The notes under the pieces are model-generated. The model did no database searches. It was not told the origin of the DNA and worked only from the letters and a program-made list of their open reading frames with translations. A program made the translations under genes and the position numbers. DNA of 64,000 nucleotides from Sulfurovum sp. (lineage in GTDB: Bacteria > Campylobacterota > Campylobacteria > Campylobacterales > Sulfurovaceae), in assembly GCA_027019175.1 (NCBI GenBank), contig JALUXB010000031.1, forward strand, positions 1 to 64,000, in the 5' to 3' direction. Positions 34,971 to 45,963 of this stretch are shown in pieces (position 1 is the first letter of the stretch; the number at the start of each line of letters is the position of its first letter).

Positions 34971-35600
34971 CTACCCGTGTCTGGGTACCGCACGTTTGGG
35001 CAGTCCCTTGTCCGGTGTCCATGGTGTGGTATAGCGTAAGCTGGTCTCCTCCATCTTTTTCAGAGGCGCGTCACAGTTCATATACTTTTTACGCTCATCC
35101 AGACTGAGGTAGCGGCGGCACACTTTGATGCGGCGCATATATTTTGGCTCTTCTCTGAAATTTGTGAGTGTCACCCGGCGTTTTTTGCTGCTTGCTTCGG
35201 CGAACCAGCCGTTGCCAAGGTAGATACCCACATGGCTGATACGCCTGCTCCGTTTGTTGGTACTGCCAAAGAAGATCAGGTCGCCATACTGCAAATCTTT
35301 AAAGGAGACCTTTTTGCCTACCTTCGCCTGTTCGCTCGCAGTACGGGGGATATCGACCCCCATTTTGTTGTAAATGTTGTAGGTTAGCCCGGAACAGTCG
35401 AAAGCATTCGGCCCCTCTTCCGCCCAGACATAGGGTTTGCCAAGGCAGGTGTCCAGCAACGCCTGAATATTCTTACGGTTGGGAGTACAGACAGGTTGGG
35501 GTTTGATAATGTCGTAGTTGGGGTAATGATAGGGTTTTTTCTCGGCACATCCCTGTAGTACAAGGAGTATGACACATGCAGAAAGGAACAGTTTGATCAT
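34971..35600 (-). CDS. NlpC/P60 lipoprotein, paralogue with altered third triad residue
   Basis: The lipobox is LLVLQGC. The NlpC/P60 domain matches the neighbour closely (FDCSGLTYNIYNKMG, SHVGIYLGNGWFAEAS, KVCRRYLSL), but the position carrying the third catalytic His in the paralogue (FTHAS) is Glu here (FAEAS). The SPOR domain is absent. It could be active with a different third residue, or inactive and regulatory. It lies in the operon hemW-tatB-tatC-queA-nlpC-nlpC. Confidence 0.88.
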   Translation of the reverse strand: MIKLFLSACVILLVLQGCAEKKPYHYPNYDIIKPQPVCTPNRKNIQALLDTCLGKPYVWAEEGPNAFDCSGLTYNIYNKMGVDIPRTASEQAKVGKKVSFKDLQYGDLIFFGSTNKRSRRISHVGIYLGNGWFAEASSKKRRVTLTNFREEPKYMRRIKVCRRYLSLDERKKYMNCDAPLKKMEETSLRYTTPWTPDKGLPKRAVPRHG

Positions 35601-35612
35601 AGCGTCCCCCTC

Positions 35613-36632
35613 TTAAAGAATGAGCATCGCATCTCCGTACGAAAAGAACCGGTAACGGTGTGCAATTGCCTCTTGGTACAATTGTAACGTTTTTTCTCTT
35701 CCAATAAAAGCGCTCACGAGCATTATGAGTGTACTTTTGGGCAAATGGAAGTTGGTGAGCAGATGGGTGACACGTTGCGGCGGATTGTGGGGGTTGAGAA
35801 AGAGGTCGCATTCTCCTTCTGTTTTTCCGGTACGTACATAATATTCAATTGTTCGGGTCACGGTTGTTCCAACGGCCAGCAGCGGTGTGTCGCTGTCGAG
35901 TACGTCCGCTGCCTCTTTTGGAATGTGAAAGTACTCCGAATGCATTGGGTGATCGAGAATCTTTTCGGCTTCGACCGGTTTGAAGGTACCGGCACCGACA
36001 TGAAGGGTCAGGGTATGGGCAGGATGTGCAGCTTTCAATGCTTCAAAGAGTTCCGGAGTGAAATGGAGTGAAGCCGTAGGTGCGGCAACAGCACCGGCTT
36101 CACGGGCAAACAGAGTCTGATAGTCACGTTCGTCAGTCTCTTTGTCTTCTCGCTGCATGTAAGGGGGCAGGGGAATGTGACCGATGGTATCGAGAAGCTG
36201 TACAAGTGCTTCAAAGCGTATGGGCTCACCGTTACGCCTGAAGGTGACAATGCGTGAACCGTCTGCATTAAGTGTCTCAACTGTGGCGACAAGCGCCTGG
36301 TCGAAAAAGAGCTGTGTACCTTCACGTACCTTGCCGCGTATCATAACCAGAGAACGGTAGGCATCAAGACTTTTGTTAAAGAGAAGCTCCACTTTTCCGC
36401 CGCTCTCTTTTTTACCGAAAATACGTGCCTTGATGACACGGGTGTCGTTGAGGAATACGTCACATTCAGGCAGAAAATCGAGCAGGTGACGGAAAGTAGT
36501 ATGGGTTACCGTATCGGATTTACGATCGTAAACAAGCAGTTTTGCACTGTCTCGCGGATAGACCGGTTCTGACGCGATCAACCCTTCAGGAAGATCGTAG
36601 GCATAACTCTCCGTCAGCAGTTCGGCAGACAT
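35613..36632 (-). CDS. queA: S-adenosylmethionine:tRNA ribosyltransferase-isomerase
   Basis: QueA adds the epoxycyclopentane ring of queuosine to tRNA. It has YDLPEGLIASEPVYPRDSAKLL at the start, DVFLNDTRVIKARIFG, TASLHFTPELFE, and HVGAGTFKPV, with the ending FFSYGDAMLIL. Length (339) is normal. The start is immediately adjacent to the tatC stop, so they are coupled. Confidence 0.96.
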   Translation of the reverse strand: MSAELLTESYAYDLPEGLIASEPVYPRDSAKLLVYDRKSDTVTHTTFRHLLDFLPECDVFLNDTRVIKARIFGKKESGGKVELLFNKSLDAYRSLVMIRGKVREGTQLFFDQALVATVETLNADGSRIVTFRRNGEPIRFEALVQLLDTIGHIPLPPYMQREDKETDERDYQTLFAREAGAVAAPTASLHFTPELFEALKAAHPAHTLTLHVGAGTFKPVEAEKILDHPMHSEYFHIPKEAADVLDSDTPLLAVGTTVTRTIEYYVRTGKTEGECDLFLNPHNPPQRVTHLLTNFHLPKSTLIMLVSAFIGREKTLQLYQEAIAHRYRFFSYGDAMLIL

Positions 36633-37649
36633 CTACGATTGGTGGGACGATGCTTCGTCAGTTTCATCTTCATCATCCTCTTCTTCGGGTTTTTCAGGGT
36701 TGACGGCAGCAACAATGAGAATGGAGACACCATACAAAATGACCAGCGGTGCGGCCATCAGCAGCTGTGTCAAAATATCCGGCGGTGTCAACAGGGCGGC
36801 AACGAGGAAGATGATGACAATGGCGTACTTGAAGAAGTCTTTGAGGGTACGGTCGGTTACCAGTCCCAGCAGAGCCAGGAAGTAGGCAAAGACCGGCAGT
36901 TCAAAGGCCAGCCCGAAGCCCAGCATGATCTTGGTGAAAAAGCCGACATAATCCTCGATGTTGATCAGCGGTGTATAGAGGAATGCCCCGAAGGTAATGA
37001 GGAACTGGAACCCGAACGGTGTGACGATGTAGTAGGCAAAAAGTACTCCTATCAGGAACATAATGGAACCGCCAATCACAAAGGGGAGTACCATCTTCTT
37101 TTCATGGCTGTAAAGACCCGGTGCGACAAAGAGCCAGAGCTGATAGAGAATGAATGGCAATGCCAGCAGCAGGGCGGCAAAGAAGGAGACTTTCAGTGCA
37201 ACAAAGAAAGCGCCGCCGACCTGATGGGTAGTGATCTGTCCGTTGAATGTATTGTGGGGTGAAAGTCCGTTGGAGCTGTTGTTTTCCATATCTGCAAGCA
37301 GATGTGTGAGTTCTTTGGCCGAGGCGGCAGCCTTTTGAAGCAGCTGTGCCAGTTTGCCGTGTGTTTCTTTGGATGCGGCGTTTAGATCATCGCTCAACTC
37401 CGCCGCTTTTTTGGACGGAAGTGAAACCGTGAGGTTCTGCTCCTTCTCTTTCATCTTCCAGGTTGCTTTGTCCTGTGATTCGATAATGCGTCCAACCTGT
37501 ACCAGCGCATCGTTCAGCGGCTGGGTGATCCATGTCAAGATCTGATTGTGGAAGGTAAAGGTGACGATAAAGGCAATGAATACCGAAAGTACGGAGAGAC
37601 CGAGACGCTTTCGCAGTTCTGCCAGGTGTGGGCGTAACTCTTCAAACAT
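36633..37649 (-). CDS. tatC: Sec-independent protein translocase TatC, with long first periplasmic loop
   Basis: TatC recognises twin-arginine signal peptides. FEELRPHLAELRKRLGLS at the N-terminus and LWLFVAPGLYSHEKK, FGLAFELPVFAYFLALLGLV and LTPPDILTQLLMAAPL are family hallmarks. At 338 residues it is about 80-90 longer than typical TatC (around 250). The excess is in the first periplasmic loop (about residues 45-135), a charged, Ala- and Lys-rich coiled-coil-like segment (KAAELSDDLNAASKETHGK). A long acidic C-terminal tail follows. It overlaps tatB by one base. Confidence 0.93.
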   Translation of the reverse strand: MFEELRPHLAELRKRLGLSVLSVFIAFIVTFTFHNQILTWITQPLNDALVQVGRIIESQDKATWKMKEKEQNLTVSLPSKKAAELSDDLNAASKETHGKLAQLLQKAAASAKELTHLLADMENNSSNGLSPHNTFNGQITTHQVGGAFFVALKVSFFAALLLALPFILYQLWLFVAPGLYSHEKKMVLPFVIGGSIMFLIGVLFAYYIVTPFGFQFLITFGAFLYTPLINIEDYVGFFTKIMLGFGLAFELPVFAYFLALLGLVTDRTLKDFFKYAIVIIFLVAALLTPPDILTQLLMAAPLVILYGVSILIVAAVNPEKPEEEDDEDETDEASSHQS

Positions 37650-38122
37650 CAGTTATTCCCCTTTTCATCTTCCGTTGGTGTTGTTGTCTGCTCTTCATTT
37701 TTATCGGTTGTTTTGAAAGTGCGCTCTTTTTTCTTCATTGGAACGCTCTCCATTTTGGGTTCGACCTGCACAGTAGGACGGTTATCGTCCGCATAGGGAC
37801 TGTTGTTCTTGGCAGGAGCGGAAGCAGGGGTGTCTTCAATGATCGTGGGCTCATCGAGAATATCATCCATCGAAATGTTTTTAAAACCCTGCAGCTCTTC
37901 AGTGGCACTGTCAAGCTGCCGCTTGTAGCTCATTGCTTCCTCTTTGAGGTCTGCAATACGCATCTCCTCTTCAAGAGAGCTTTTGGCTTCGTTGACGGTC
38001 TTTTTGACACTTTTGAACAATTTGGCAATCTGCACCATTGCTTCGGGAAGTTTATCTGGTCCCAAAAACAAAATGGCAATGACTGCAATGAGAAGTAATT
38101 CGGTAAATCCGATGCCAAACAT
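37649..38122 (-). CDS. tatB: Sec-independent protein translocase TatB
   Basis: The N-terminal membrane helix and amphipathic helix read FGIGFTELLLIAVIAILFLG then PDKLPEAMVQIAKLFKSVKK, with the FG/LGP hinge diagnostic of TatA/B. The long charged tail (to residue 157) with Pro-rich segments fits TatB better than TatA. The gene precedes tatC in the operon. No separate tatA is in the window. Confidence 0.92.
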   Translation of the reverse strand: MFGIGFTELLLIAVIAILFLGPDKLPEAMVQIAKLFKSVKKTVNEAKSSLEEEMRIADLKEEAMSYKRQLDSATEELQGFKNISMDDILDEPTIIEDTPASAPAKNNSPYADDNRPTVQVEPKMESVPMKKKERTFKTTDKNEEQTTTPTEDEKGNN

Positions 38123-38160
38123 ACGCTGCCTTCATAATAGAGTGGGGGTATTTTAACAAA

Positions 38161-39216
38161 TTATCCTAAAAGGTAGAGCGCAAGGGCATCGGCAATGAAG
38201 AAGTCTGGGTTGTAAAAACGCTCTGCGGTTTCAGTCAGCTTTTTTTCTGAAACAAGTGTATGGGCGCGTTCGAGGTAGGCTTGCGGCAGCATTGTTTTGT
38301 CAATACCTATGCGGCTGCGCAGCCCCAAAAAGATCGCTTCGGTGAGCAGCTCATTTTGGGTAAGGTGCTCTTCTTCTATTTTCAACGGGTCGGCAATATA
38401 GGCTTCGATGCCGTTTCGGGGGTAGAAGCGGGTGTCCTTGAAAAAACCGACTGCCCCTGCGCCTGCACCAATGTAGTCCTGAAGTTCCCAGTAGCCGAGG
38501 TTGTGACGGCTTTGGTACATGCCGAAGTTGGAGATCTCGTAATGGGTGAATCCGCGTGTTTTAATCTGTTTGGCAACGAAAAAAGCGAGGGAGTCGTTCT
38601 CCTGCCGTACCTGCGGTGTGGCAGCAAATTTTGTACCGCCTTCAATGGTCAGTTCGTAGGCTGAAAGATGGTCTATGGGGAGTGAAAAGGCTGTTTCAAT
38701 ATCTTTTGCAAGCAGTGTCTGCGTGTCGCCGCGATAGTTGTAGATGAGGTCAAGAGAAAGATGCTCGAATCCTAATGCATGTGCGGCAAGAAGCGCCTCT
38801 TTTGCCTGATCGGGAGTATGGGCGCGGTTGAGGGCTTTAAGTTTGGCTGCATCGAAACTCTGTACCCCGAAACTGACACGGTTGACACCGAGCGTTTTCA
38901 TCCCCTCAAGCCAGCTTTTGGTTGCCGAATTGGGGTTGGCTTCGGTAGTGATTTCTGCATTGTCAGCCAGATAAGGTGCAAGCAGTTCGAAAAGTGGTGC
39001 ATAGAGTTCCGGTGCAACGGTGGAGGGTGTACCGCCGCCGATGAAAAGGGTTTCGATGCTGCCTTTTTGGGCGCCGAAACGTTCAAGCTCGAAGGAAAGC
39101 TGCTTTACAAGTGCCTGCATGTACGCTGCCCGTGTATCGAACTTGTCGACATAGGAGTTAAAGCTGCAGTAGTGGCATTTGGAGTCACAGTAGGGGATGT
39201 GAAGGTAGGCTAACAA
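38161..39216 (-). CDS. hemW: Radical SAM heme chaperone HemW (oxygen-independent coproporphyrinogen oxidase-like)
   Basis: The radical SAM cluster motif is YCDSKCHYCSF (CxxxCxxC) in residues 9-19. FIGGGTPSTV follows, and the HNLGYW motif distinguishes HemW from true HemN. Length (351) fits HemW. It is the first gene of the tat-queA-nlpC operon, separated from tatB by 38 bases. Confidence 0.92.
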   Translation of the reverse strand: MLAYLHIPYCDSKCHYCSFNSYVDKFDTRAAYMQALVKQLSFELERFGAQKGSIETLFIGGGTPSTVAPELYAPLFELLAPYLADNAEITTEANPNSATKSWLEGMKTLGVNRVSFGVQSFDAAKLKALNRAHTPDQAKEALLAAHALGFEHLSLDLIYNYRGDTQTLLAKDIETAFSLPIDHLSAYELTIEGGTKFAATPQVRQENDSLAFFVAKQIKTRGFTHYEISNFGMYQSRHNLGYWELQDYIGAGAGAVGFFKDTRFYPRNGIEAYIADPLKIEEEHLTQNELLTEAIFLGLRSRIGIDKTMLPQAYLERAHTLVSEKKLTETAERFYNPDFFIADALALYLLG

Positions 39217-39254
39217 AATGGCTCTCTTTCATTCATATGTAATCGTATTTTAGA

Positions 39255-39260
39255 TAGAAT
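39255..39260 (+). promoter_or_regulatory. Candidate -10 element (TAGAAT) before rppH
   Basis: TTTTAGATAGAATCATATC lies about 70 bases upstream of the rppH ATG in the gap between divergent hemW and rppH. The gap contains no other obvious element. Confidence 0.35.
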
Positions 39261-39328
39261 CATATCAGAAATTTCAGAGCATGTCTCTAAAAATCAGTAT
39301 TAAAATTTATCGAAGATGAGTGTGAATT

Positions 39329-39802
39329 ATGCAAGAGAAAAAGCGTTATCGCCCAAATGTTGCAGCGGTCATACTCTCTCCAAAATATCCGGAAAAGTGC
39401 GAATTTTTTATTGCCCACCGCAGTGATATCAAAAATGCCTGGCAGTTCCCCCAGGGGGGGATTGATGCAGGAGAGACACCAGAGGAGGCGTTGCACAGAG
39501 AACTCATGGAAGAGATCGGATGCAATGACATTGAAATACTCGGAGAGTTTCCCGAGTGGATCACCTATGACTTCCCCAAGGTGGCCAGAGGAAAGTGTTA
39601 CCCCTATGACGGACAGACGCAGAAATATTTTCTCGTCCGACTCAAAGAGGATGCTAAAATTGACCTCAAGGCGTTTGAGATACCGGAATTTGAAGAGTAT
39701 GAGTTCGTTGAATACGAAGAGTTGTTCAAGCGTGTGACCTACTTTAAACGTAAAGTTTATCGGAAAGTGATCGACTATTTTATGCAGCAAGGATTGATAT
39801 AG
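39329..39802 (+). CDS. rppH: RNA pyrophosphohydrolase (Nudix)
   Basis: The Nudix box is exact: [20 protein letters not shown] followed by IGC. The preceding [10 protein letters not shown] and the following [12 protein letters not shown] are typical of RppH, which removes pyrophosphate from mRNA 5' ends and starts decay. Length (157) is normal. It directly precedes lysC, as in Helicobacter. Confidence 0.95.
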   Translation: MQEKKRYRPNVAAVILSPKYPEKCEFFIAHRSDIKNAWQFPQGGIDAGETPEEALHRELMEEIGCNDIEILGEFPEWITYDFPKVARGKCYPYDGQTQKYFLVRLKEDAKIDLKAFEIPEFEEYEFVEYEELFKRVTYFKRKVYRKVIDYFMQQGLI

Positions 39803-39803
39803 A

Positions 39804-41009
39804 ATGTTAGTGGTACAGAAATACGGCGGAACGAGTGTCGGTGACCTCGACCGCATCGAGAATGTCGCCAACCGTGTCGCCAAGGCGCGTGATGAAGGCA
39901 AGGATCTTGTCGTAGTCGTCTCGGCGATGAGCGGAGAGACCAACAAGCTCATCTCCTATGCGGAGCACTTTACGAAGCATCCGGCCAAAAAAGAGATGGA
40001 TATGCTGCTCAGTTCCGGCGAACGGGTTACAGCGGCACTCCTCTCTATCGCGCTGCAGGCGAAAGGCTATGATGCCGTTGCGATGACGGGACGTCAGGCG
40101 GGCATCGTCACCGATGACCTGCACACCTATGCACGTATCGAGAAAATCGATCCAAGTGCGATGCAAAAGGCGATCGGTGAAGGGAAAATCGTCATCGTTG
40201 CCGGCTTCCAGGGTGTTAACAAAGACGGCTCTGTTACCACACTCGGACGCGGTGGTTCAGACCTTTCGGCTGTAGCGCTTGCGGGTGCACTGCATGCAGA
40301 CCAGTGTGAGATATACTCCGATGTGGACGGCATCTACACGACCGATCCGCGCATTGAGCCCAAAGCGAAAAAGCTCGATACCATCAGTTACGACGAGATG
40401 CTCGAACTTTCAAGCCTGGGCGCGAAAGTTTTACAGAACCGTTCGGTGGAGCTTGCCAAGAAACTGGGGGTCAAGCTCTATGCAAAGAGCAGTTTTACAG
40501 AGAATGAAGGCACATTAATTACAGAGGAGACGGAAAATATGGAAGAGGTACTGGTAAGCGGTGTAGTGCTCGACAAAAATCAGGCAAGAGTGACCCTCAG
40601 AGGGGTTTCAGACAGACCGGGAATTGCTGCAGAAATTTTCAACAAACTGGCGGAAGAGAATATCAATGTCGATATGATCATTCAGAATGTCGGTACAGAC
40701 GGTAAAACCAATCTCGGTTTTACCGTTCCGCAGAGTGAACTGGAAAATGCCAAAAAAGTGGTTTCATCGTTTGATCACGATATTGAAGGTGTGGATTACG
40801 ACGAGAATGTCTGTAAAGTTTCCGTTGTCGGTGTGGGTATGAAGTCGCACTCCGGTGTGGCGGCAAAAGCCTTTAATGCACTGGCAGAGAACAACATTAA
40901 CATTCAGATGATCTCCACCTCCGAGATCAAGGTGTCGATGATTATTGACGAAAAGTATGGCGAACTTGCCATCAGAACTCTCCACGACGCCTACGAATTG
41001 GACAAGTAA
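39804..41009 (+). CDS. lysC: Aspartate kinase
   Basis: This is the first enzyme of the Lys/Thr/Met and diaminopimelate pathway. VQKYGGTSVGDLDRI at the N-terminus, VAGFQGVNKDGSVTTLGRGG and SDLSAVALAGAL mark the kinase domain. Two ACT domains (from residue 260) follow, with RVTLRGVSDRPGIAAEIFN and KVSVVGVGMKSHSGVAAKAF. Length (401) is normal. The rppH-lysC-hobA-holB-folP order is conserved in this phylum. Confidence 0.97.
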   Translation: MLVVQKYGGTSVGDLDRIENVANRVAKARDEGKDLVVVVSAMSGETNKLISYAEHFTKHPAKKEMDMLLSSGERVTAALLSIALQAKGYDAVAMTGRQAGIVTDDLHTYARIEKIDPSAMQKAIGEGKIVIVAGFQGVNKDGSVTTLGRGGSDLSAVALAGALHADQCEIYSDVDGIYTTDPRIEPKAKKLDTISYDEMLELSSLGAKVLQNRSVELAKKLGVKLYAKSSFTENEGTLITEETENMEEVLVSGVVLDKNQARVTLRGVSDRPGIAAEIFNKLAEENINVDMIIQNVGTDGKTNLGFTVPQSELENAKKVVSSFDHDIEGVDYDENVCKVSVVGVGMKSHSGVAAKAFNALAENNINIQMISTSEIKVSMIIDEKYGELAIRTLHDAYELDK

Positions 41010-41015
41010 CACATC

Positions 41016-41561
41016 GTGCAACAGCTTCTGAAGTGGACACTGGAAACCATTCGTGAAGAAGACTGCTTCTCGTGGATGGAGGAACACCGGTACGAGTGGG
41101 CACCGCTTGTCAAAAGTGCTATTGACCAGATGCTTGAAGGAAAAACGGTACTGCTCTTGACAGACGTGCCTCGAAAATGGTTTGGAAAGTATGTACTTGA
41201 ACATATCAACGATACCGTGAAAAACCGTCCGCTGCTCCCTGTATTTCCCCTGGCGAAAATGTATCCTTCTCTTGGTACACTCACGTCGAGTCAGGAGCTT
41301 GAACTTTTTGAAGATATGCTCGAACTGGCCTATCCCAACGGTTACTTCATCTGGTATATCGGCAAAGGCGACCACCCTTTTACAAAGCTCGCTTTCCGCT
41401 GTGATGACAGTTTTCTGTGGCTGATGGATGAAGAGGTGGAGAACAGTTTTCTGCTGCGAAGCAGTGATGAGATGCTCGACATCAAACTGCTGCAGCTGTA
41501 CAAACTTTTTGACATGACACTGTCAGAAGCACTTTTCGGAGAGCTCGATCTTGAGTCCTGA
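41016..41561 (+). CDS. hobA: DnaA-binding initiation factor HobA
   Basis: HobA tetramers organise DnaA at oriC in campylobacterota, like DiaA in E. coli. The 181-residue protein aligns with Helicobacter HobA through the RPLL motif (KNRPLLPVFPL), SFLWLMDEE and the C-terminal DIKLLQLYKLF. The start is a GTG at 41016. The location between lysC and holB is as in Helicobacter. It overlaps holB by 11 bases. Confidence 0.92.
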   Translation: MQQLLKWTLETIREEDCFSWMEEHRYEWAPLVKSAIDQMLEGKTVLLLTDVPRKWFGKYVLEHINDTVKNRPLLPVFPLAKMYPSLGTLTSSQELELFEDMLELAYPNGYFIWYIGKGDHPFTKLAFRCDDSFLWLMDEEVENSFLLRSSDEMLDIKLLQLYKLFDMTLSEALFGELDLES

Positions 41562-42189
41562 GTTGATACTTCGCAGTCAGGTACTTATCAGCAATGATAT
41601 TGCCGGTACTGTCGAACATTTGCGAAATCTCAAAACCAATGAACGTATTGTTGAAATATGCAAACTTGATCCCAAAGACGATACTTTCAAAGTTGAAGAT
41701 GCCAAACTTGCCATCGAAAAAGCCTACCTTGCCAGTGAAGAGACTACCGTTATTATCCTTGCGGCAAAGCATTTCTCCCCCATTGTCCAGAACAAACTGC
41801 TCAAGGTGATTGAAGAGCCGCCGAAGAACAAGGAATTCATCATTGTAACCGTGAGCAAGGCGACCATTTTGCCGACGATCCGTTCGCGTCTGCCCATTAA
41901 AGTACTTTCGCAAACGATAGAAGAAGAAGCGTTGGGGCTCGATGTCGCGCAGCTTAGCCTTGCAGATGTCTATGCCTTTATCCAGACACACAGACGTACG
42001 GATGCCAAGCAGATGAAACGGTTGGTAGAACGCATTGTAAAGACAGCCATTACTGCTGAAAAGTTTGATCTGGATGAAAAAACACTCAAACTTTTTTCCG
42101 ATGCCTATATCGCACTCGATGTCGGTTCTCCTCCCCAGTTTGTACTTAATACCCTCCTTCTGAAACTGCTTGCGAAAAAGCGAAGATAG
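41551..42189 (+). CDS. holB: DNA polymerase III subunit delta'
   Basis: The protein is a short clamp-loader subunit of 212 residues, with the AAA-like core HFSPIVQNKLLKVIEEPPKN and the sensor-1-like IIVTVSKATILPTIRSR. As in other campylobacterota, the N-terminal Walker A region is reduced. The start is a TTG at 41551 inside the hobA 3' end, so translation is coupled. Confidence 0.88.
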   Translation: MSPELILRSQVLISNDIAGTVEHLRNLKTNERIVEICKLDPKDDTFKVEDAKLAIEKAYLASEETTVIILAAKHFSPIVQNKLLKVIEEPPKNKEFIIVTVSKATILPTIRSRLPIKVLSQTIEEEALGLDVAQLSLADVYAFIQTHRRTDAKQMKRLVERIVKTAITAEKFDLDEKTLKLFSDAYIALDVGSPPQFVLNTLLLKLLAKKRR

Positions 42190-42233
42190 CCCCTCTTTTC
42201 TTCATCTTTTAGTATGATTGTTAATATTTATAC

Positions 42234-42239
42234 TATAAT
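42234..42239 (+). promoter_or_regulatory. -10 element (TATAAT) before the DUF805 gene
   Basis: TATACTATAATATCC lies 42 bases before the ATG at 42281, with AAGGAG as the ribosome site. This internal promoter implies that the DUF805 and folP genes can be transcribed apart from lysC-holB. Confidence 0.55.
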
Positions 42240-42280
42240 ATCCCAATTTAAATCAAGTAATTTACTCAAGGAGTATAATC

Positions 42281-42799
42281 ATGTTAAAAGTCTATTTTGG
42301 GCAGTGGCGTGACGGCCGGCTGAAGCGTCTGCCCTATCTGGGGTACTATTTTCTGCTGATCTTTCTTATGATGCTGCTGGTTGGCGGTATTATTATGGCT
42401 GCGGGTGCAGCTGAGAGTATGATGGAAATGGATATCGCTGCGGTGCAGGCGATGCTTGTTGCCAAGTTTGGTATGGTGATGATCTTTGCTGTTTTTCTTT
42501 TTGTGATCGCCATGGGAGTAGCCAATATCAATATTATGGCAAAACGTATCCGTGATATGGGACTTCCTGCATGGTGGACCATTCTGGGGATTATCGCTGT
42601 CTCCATGCTGTTGAATATTTTCTTCCCCGTACAGGAAGTTTCGGTTGCCACTGCTGTGGTCGATAACGGGGGCATGCCTTCGGCCTCTTTTGCGGCACAC
42701 GGCACAACAGCCGGGTGGATCACACAACTGTATGATCTGTTCATCTTTTTATCGCTGGTACTGATTCCCAGTGATTTTTTCAAAAAAAGCGTAGTGTAG
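42281..42799 (+). CDS. DUF805-like inner-membrane protein
   Basis: Four membrane helices are predicted. The signature AKRIRDMGLPAWWTI corresponds to the R-DxG-SxWW motif of DUF805 proteins. The N-terminus YFGQWRDGRLKRLPYLGYYF is also family-like. The function is unknown. It is inserted between holB and folP, which are adjacent in Helicobacter, and it has its own promoter. Confidence 0.8.
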   Translation: MLKVYFGQWRDGRLKRLPYLGYYFLLIFLMMLLVGGIIMAAGAAESMMEMDIAAVQAMLVAKFGMVMIFAVFLFVIAMGVANINIMAKRIRDMGLPAWWTILGIIAVSMLLNIFFPVQEVSVATAVVDNGGMPSASFAAHGTTAGWITQLYDLFIFLSLVLIPSDFFKKSVV

Positions 42800-42808
42800 G
42801 AAACTTCA

Positions 42809-43948
42809 ATGCAGCTTTACAGGCTGGGTGACCTCTCCGATACAAAGGCGGTACTTGAAAAGCTTGGTGTGGAAAGCGGAGGTATTGCCATTATGTCCAA
42901 AAAGATGGAACTGCTCTGTTTCTATATCAAAGACCTTCGCACACCCGCAGCAAATATTCTCAAACAGGATGCATTGAGTATTGGTGCGGAGCTTGCCGTA
43001 CCCGGCGGCGTGATCACCTGTGAAAAGGAGCACTTTGACTGCATTCTCATCGGAACACGCAAACACATCGAGATTCTTTCCCGCAAAGAGCTGGCACAGC
43101 CTTTTGGCCTCAAAACACTCGCCAAAGAACTTAAATCGTTTCTAACCCCTGTCACTTTTCCTGTGCGCATTATGGGTGTTATCAACGCCAACGAAGACAG
43201 TTTCTACTCTGGCAGCCGTTTTCAGGCAAGTGATGCCATAGCACGTATTGAGACGATGATCGAAGAGGGTGCGCAAATCATCGACATAGGGGCAGTCTCT
43301 TCCCGACCGGGTGCAGAAGCTGTCAGTGCGGATACAGAACTGGCACGCATCAAGCCTGTCTGTGATGCCATTAAGGCATCGAAACTCTACGAAAAAGCAC
43401 TGTTCTCTATTGACAGCTATACCCCTGAAGCAGTCTCCTATGCGCTGCAAAGCGGATTTGGACTGATCAACGATATTACCGGTGCTTCCGATGAGCGGCT
43501 GCTGGCATTGGCTGTGGAGCATGATGTCAGGTACTGCATGATGCATATGCAGGGTACTCCGCAGACCATGCAGCAAAACCCTGTTTATGAGGATGTCACG
43601 GCCGAAGTAAGCACTTTTTTTGAAGAGCGTATCGCCAAAGCCGAAGCACAGGGCTTGAAGCGGGAGAATATTATTCTCGATGTGGGTATCGGCTTTGGCA
43701 AGACACTTGAACATAACCTGACACTCATTAAAAACCTGCGCCATTTCACCCACTTTGGCTGCGAAGTCCTCATAGGAGCCAGCCGGAAGTCGATGATAGA
43801 CAAGATTGTTCCAACACCGGTGGAAGCACGTTTGCCCGGCACACTCGCGTTGCACCTCAAAGCGGTGGAGAATGGTGCAAGCATCGTACGCTGCCACGAT
43901 GTAGCCGAGCACAGACAGGCACTTAAAGTGTGGCATGCACTGCACTGA
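42809..43948 (+). CDS. folP: Dihydropteroate synthase, campylobacterotal long form
   Basis: FolP condenses p-aminobenzoate with the pterin pyrophosphate. The TIM barrel begins at about residue 115 with IMGVINANEDSFYSGSRF, then IIDIGAVSSRPGAE, LINDITGASDERLL, MMHMQGTPQTMQ and ILDVGIGFGKT. The first 115 residues form the extra N-terminal domain (LGDLSDTKAVLEKLGVESGG) seen in Helicobacter and Campylobacter FolP. The family substitutes Asn for the usual phosphate-loop Asn-Pro-Asp-Ser order (NANEDSF here). Confidence 0.92.
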   Translation: MQLYRLGDLSDTKAVLEKLGVESGGIAIMSKKMELLCFYIKDLRTPAANILKQDALSIGAELAVPGGVITCEKEHFDCILIGTRKHIEILSRKELAQPFGLKTLAKELKSFLTPVTFPVRIMGVINANEDSFYSGSRFQASDAIARIETMIEEGAQIIDIGAVSSRPGAEAVSADTELARIKPVCDAIKASKLYEKALFSIDSYTPEAVSYALQSGFGLINDITGASDERLLALAVEHDVRYCMMHMQGTPQTMQQNPVYEDVTAEVSTFFEERIAKAEAQGLKRENIILDVGIGFGKTLEHNLTLIKNLRHFTHFGCEVLIGASRKSMIDKIVPTPVEARLPGTLALHLKAVENGASIVRCHDVAEHRQALKVWHALH

Positions 43949-43962
43949 AAACACCTTTTTAA

Positions 43963-45963
<2,001 letters not shown>

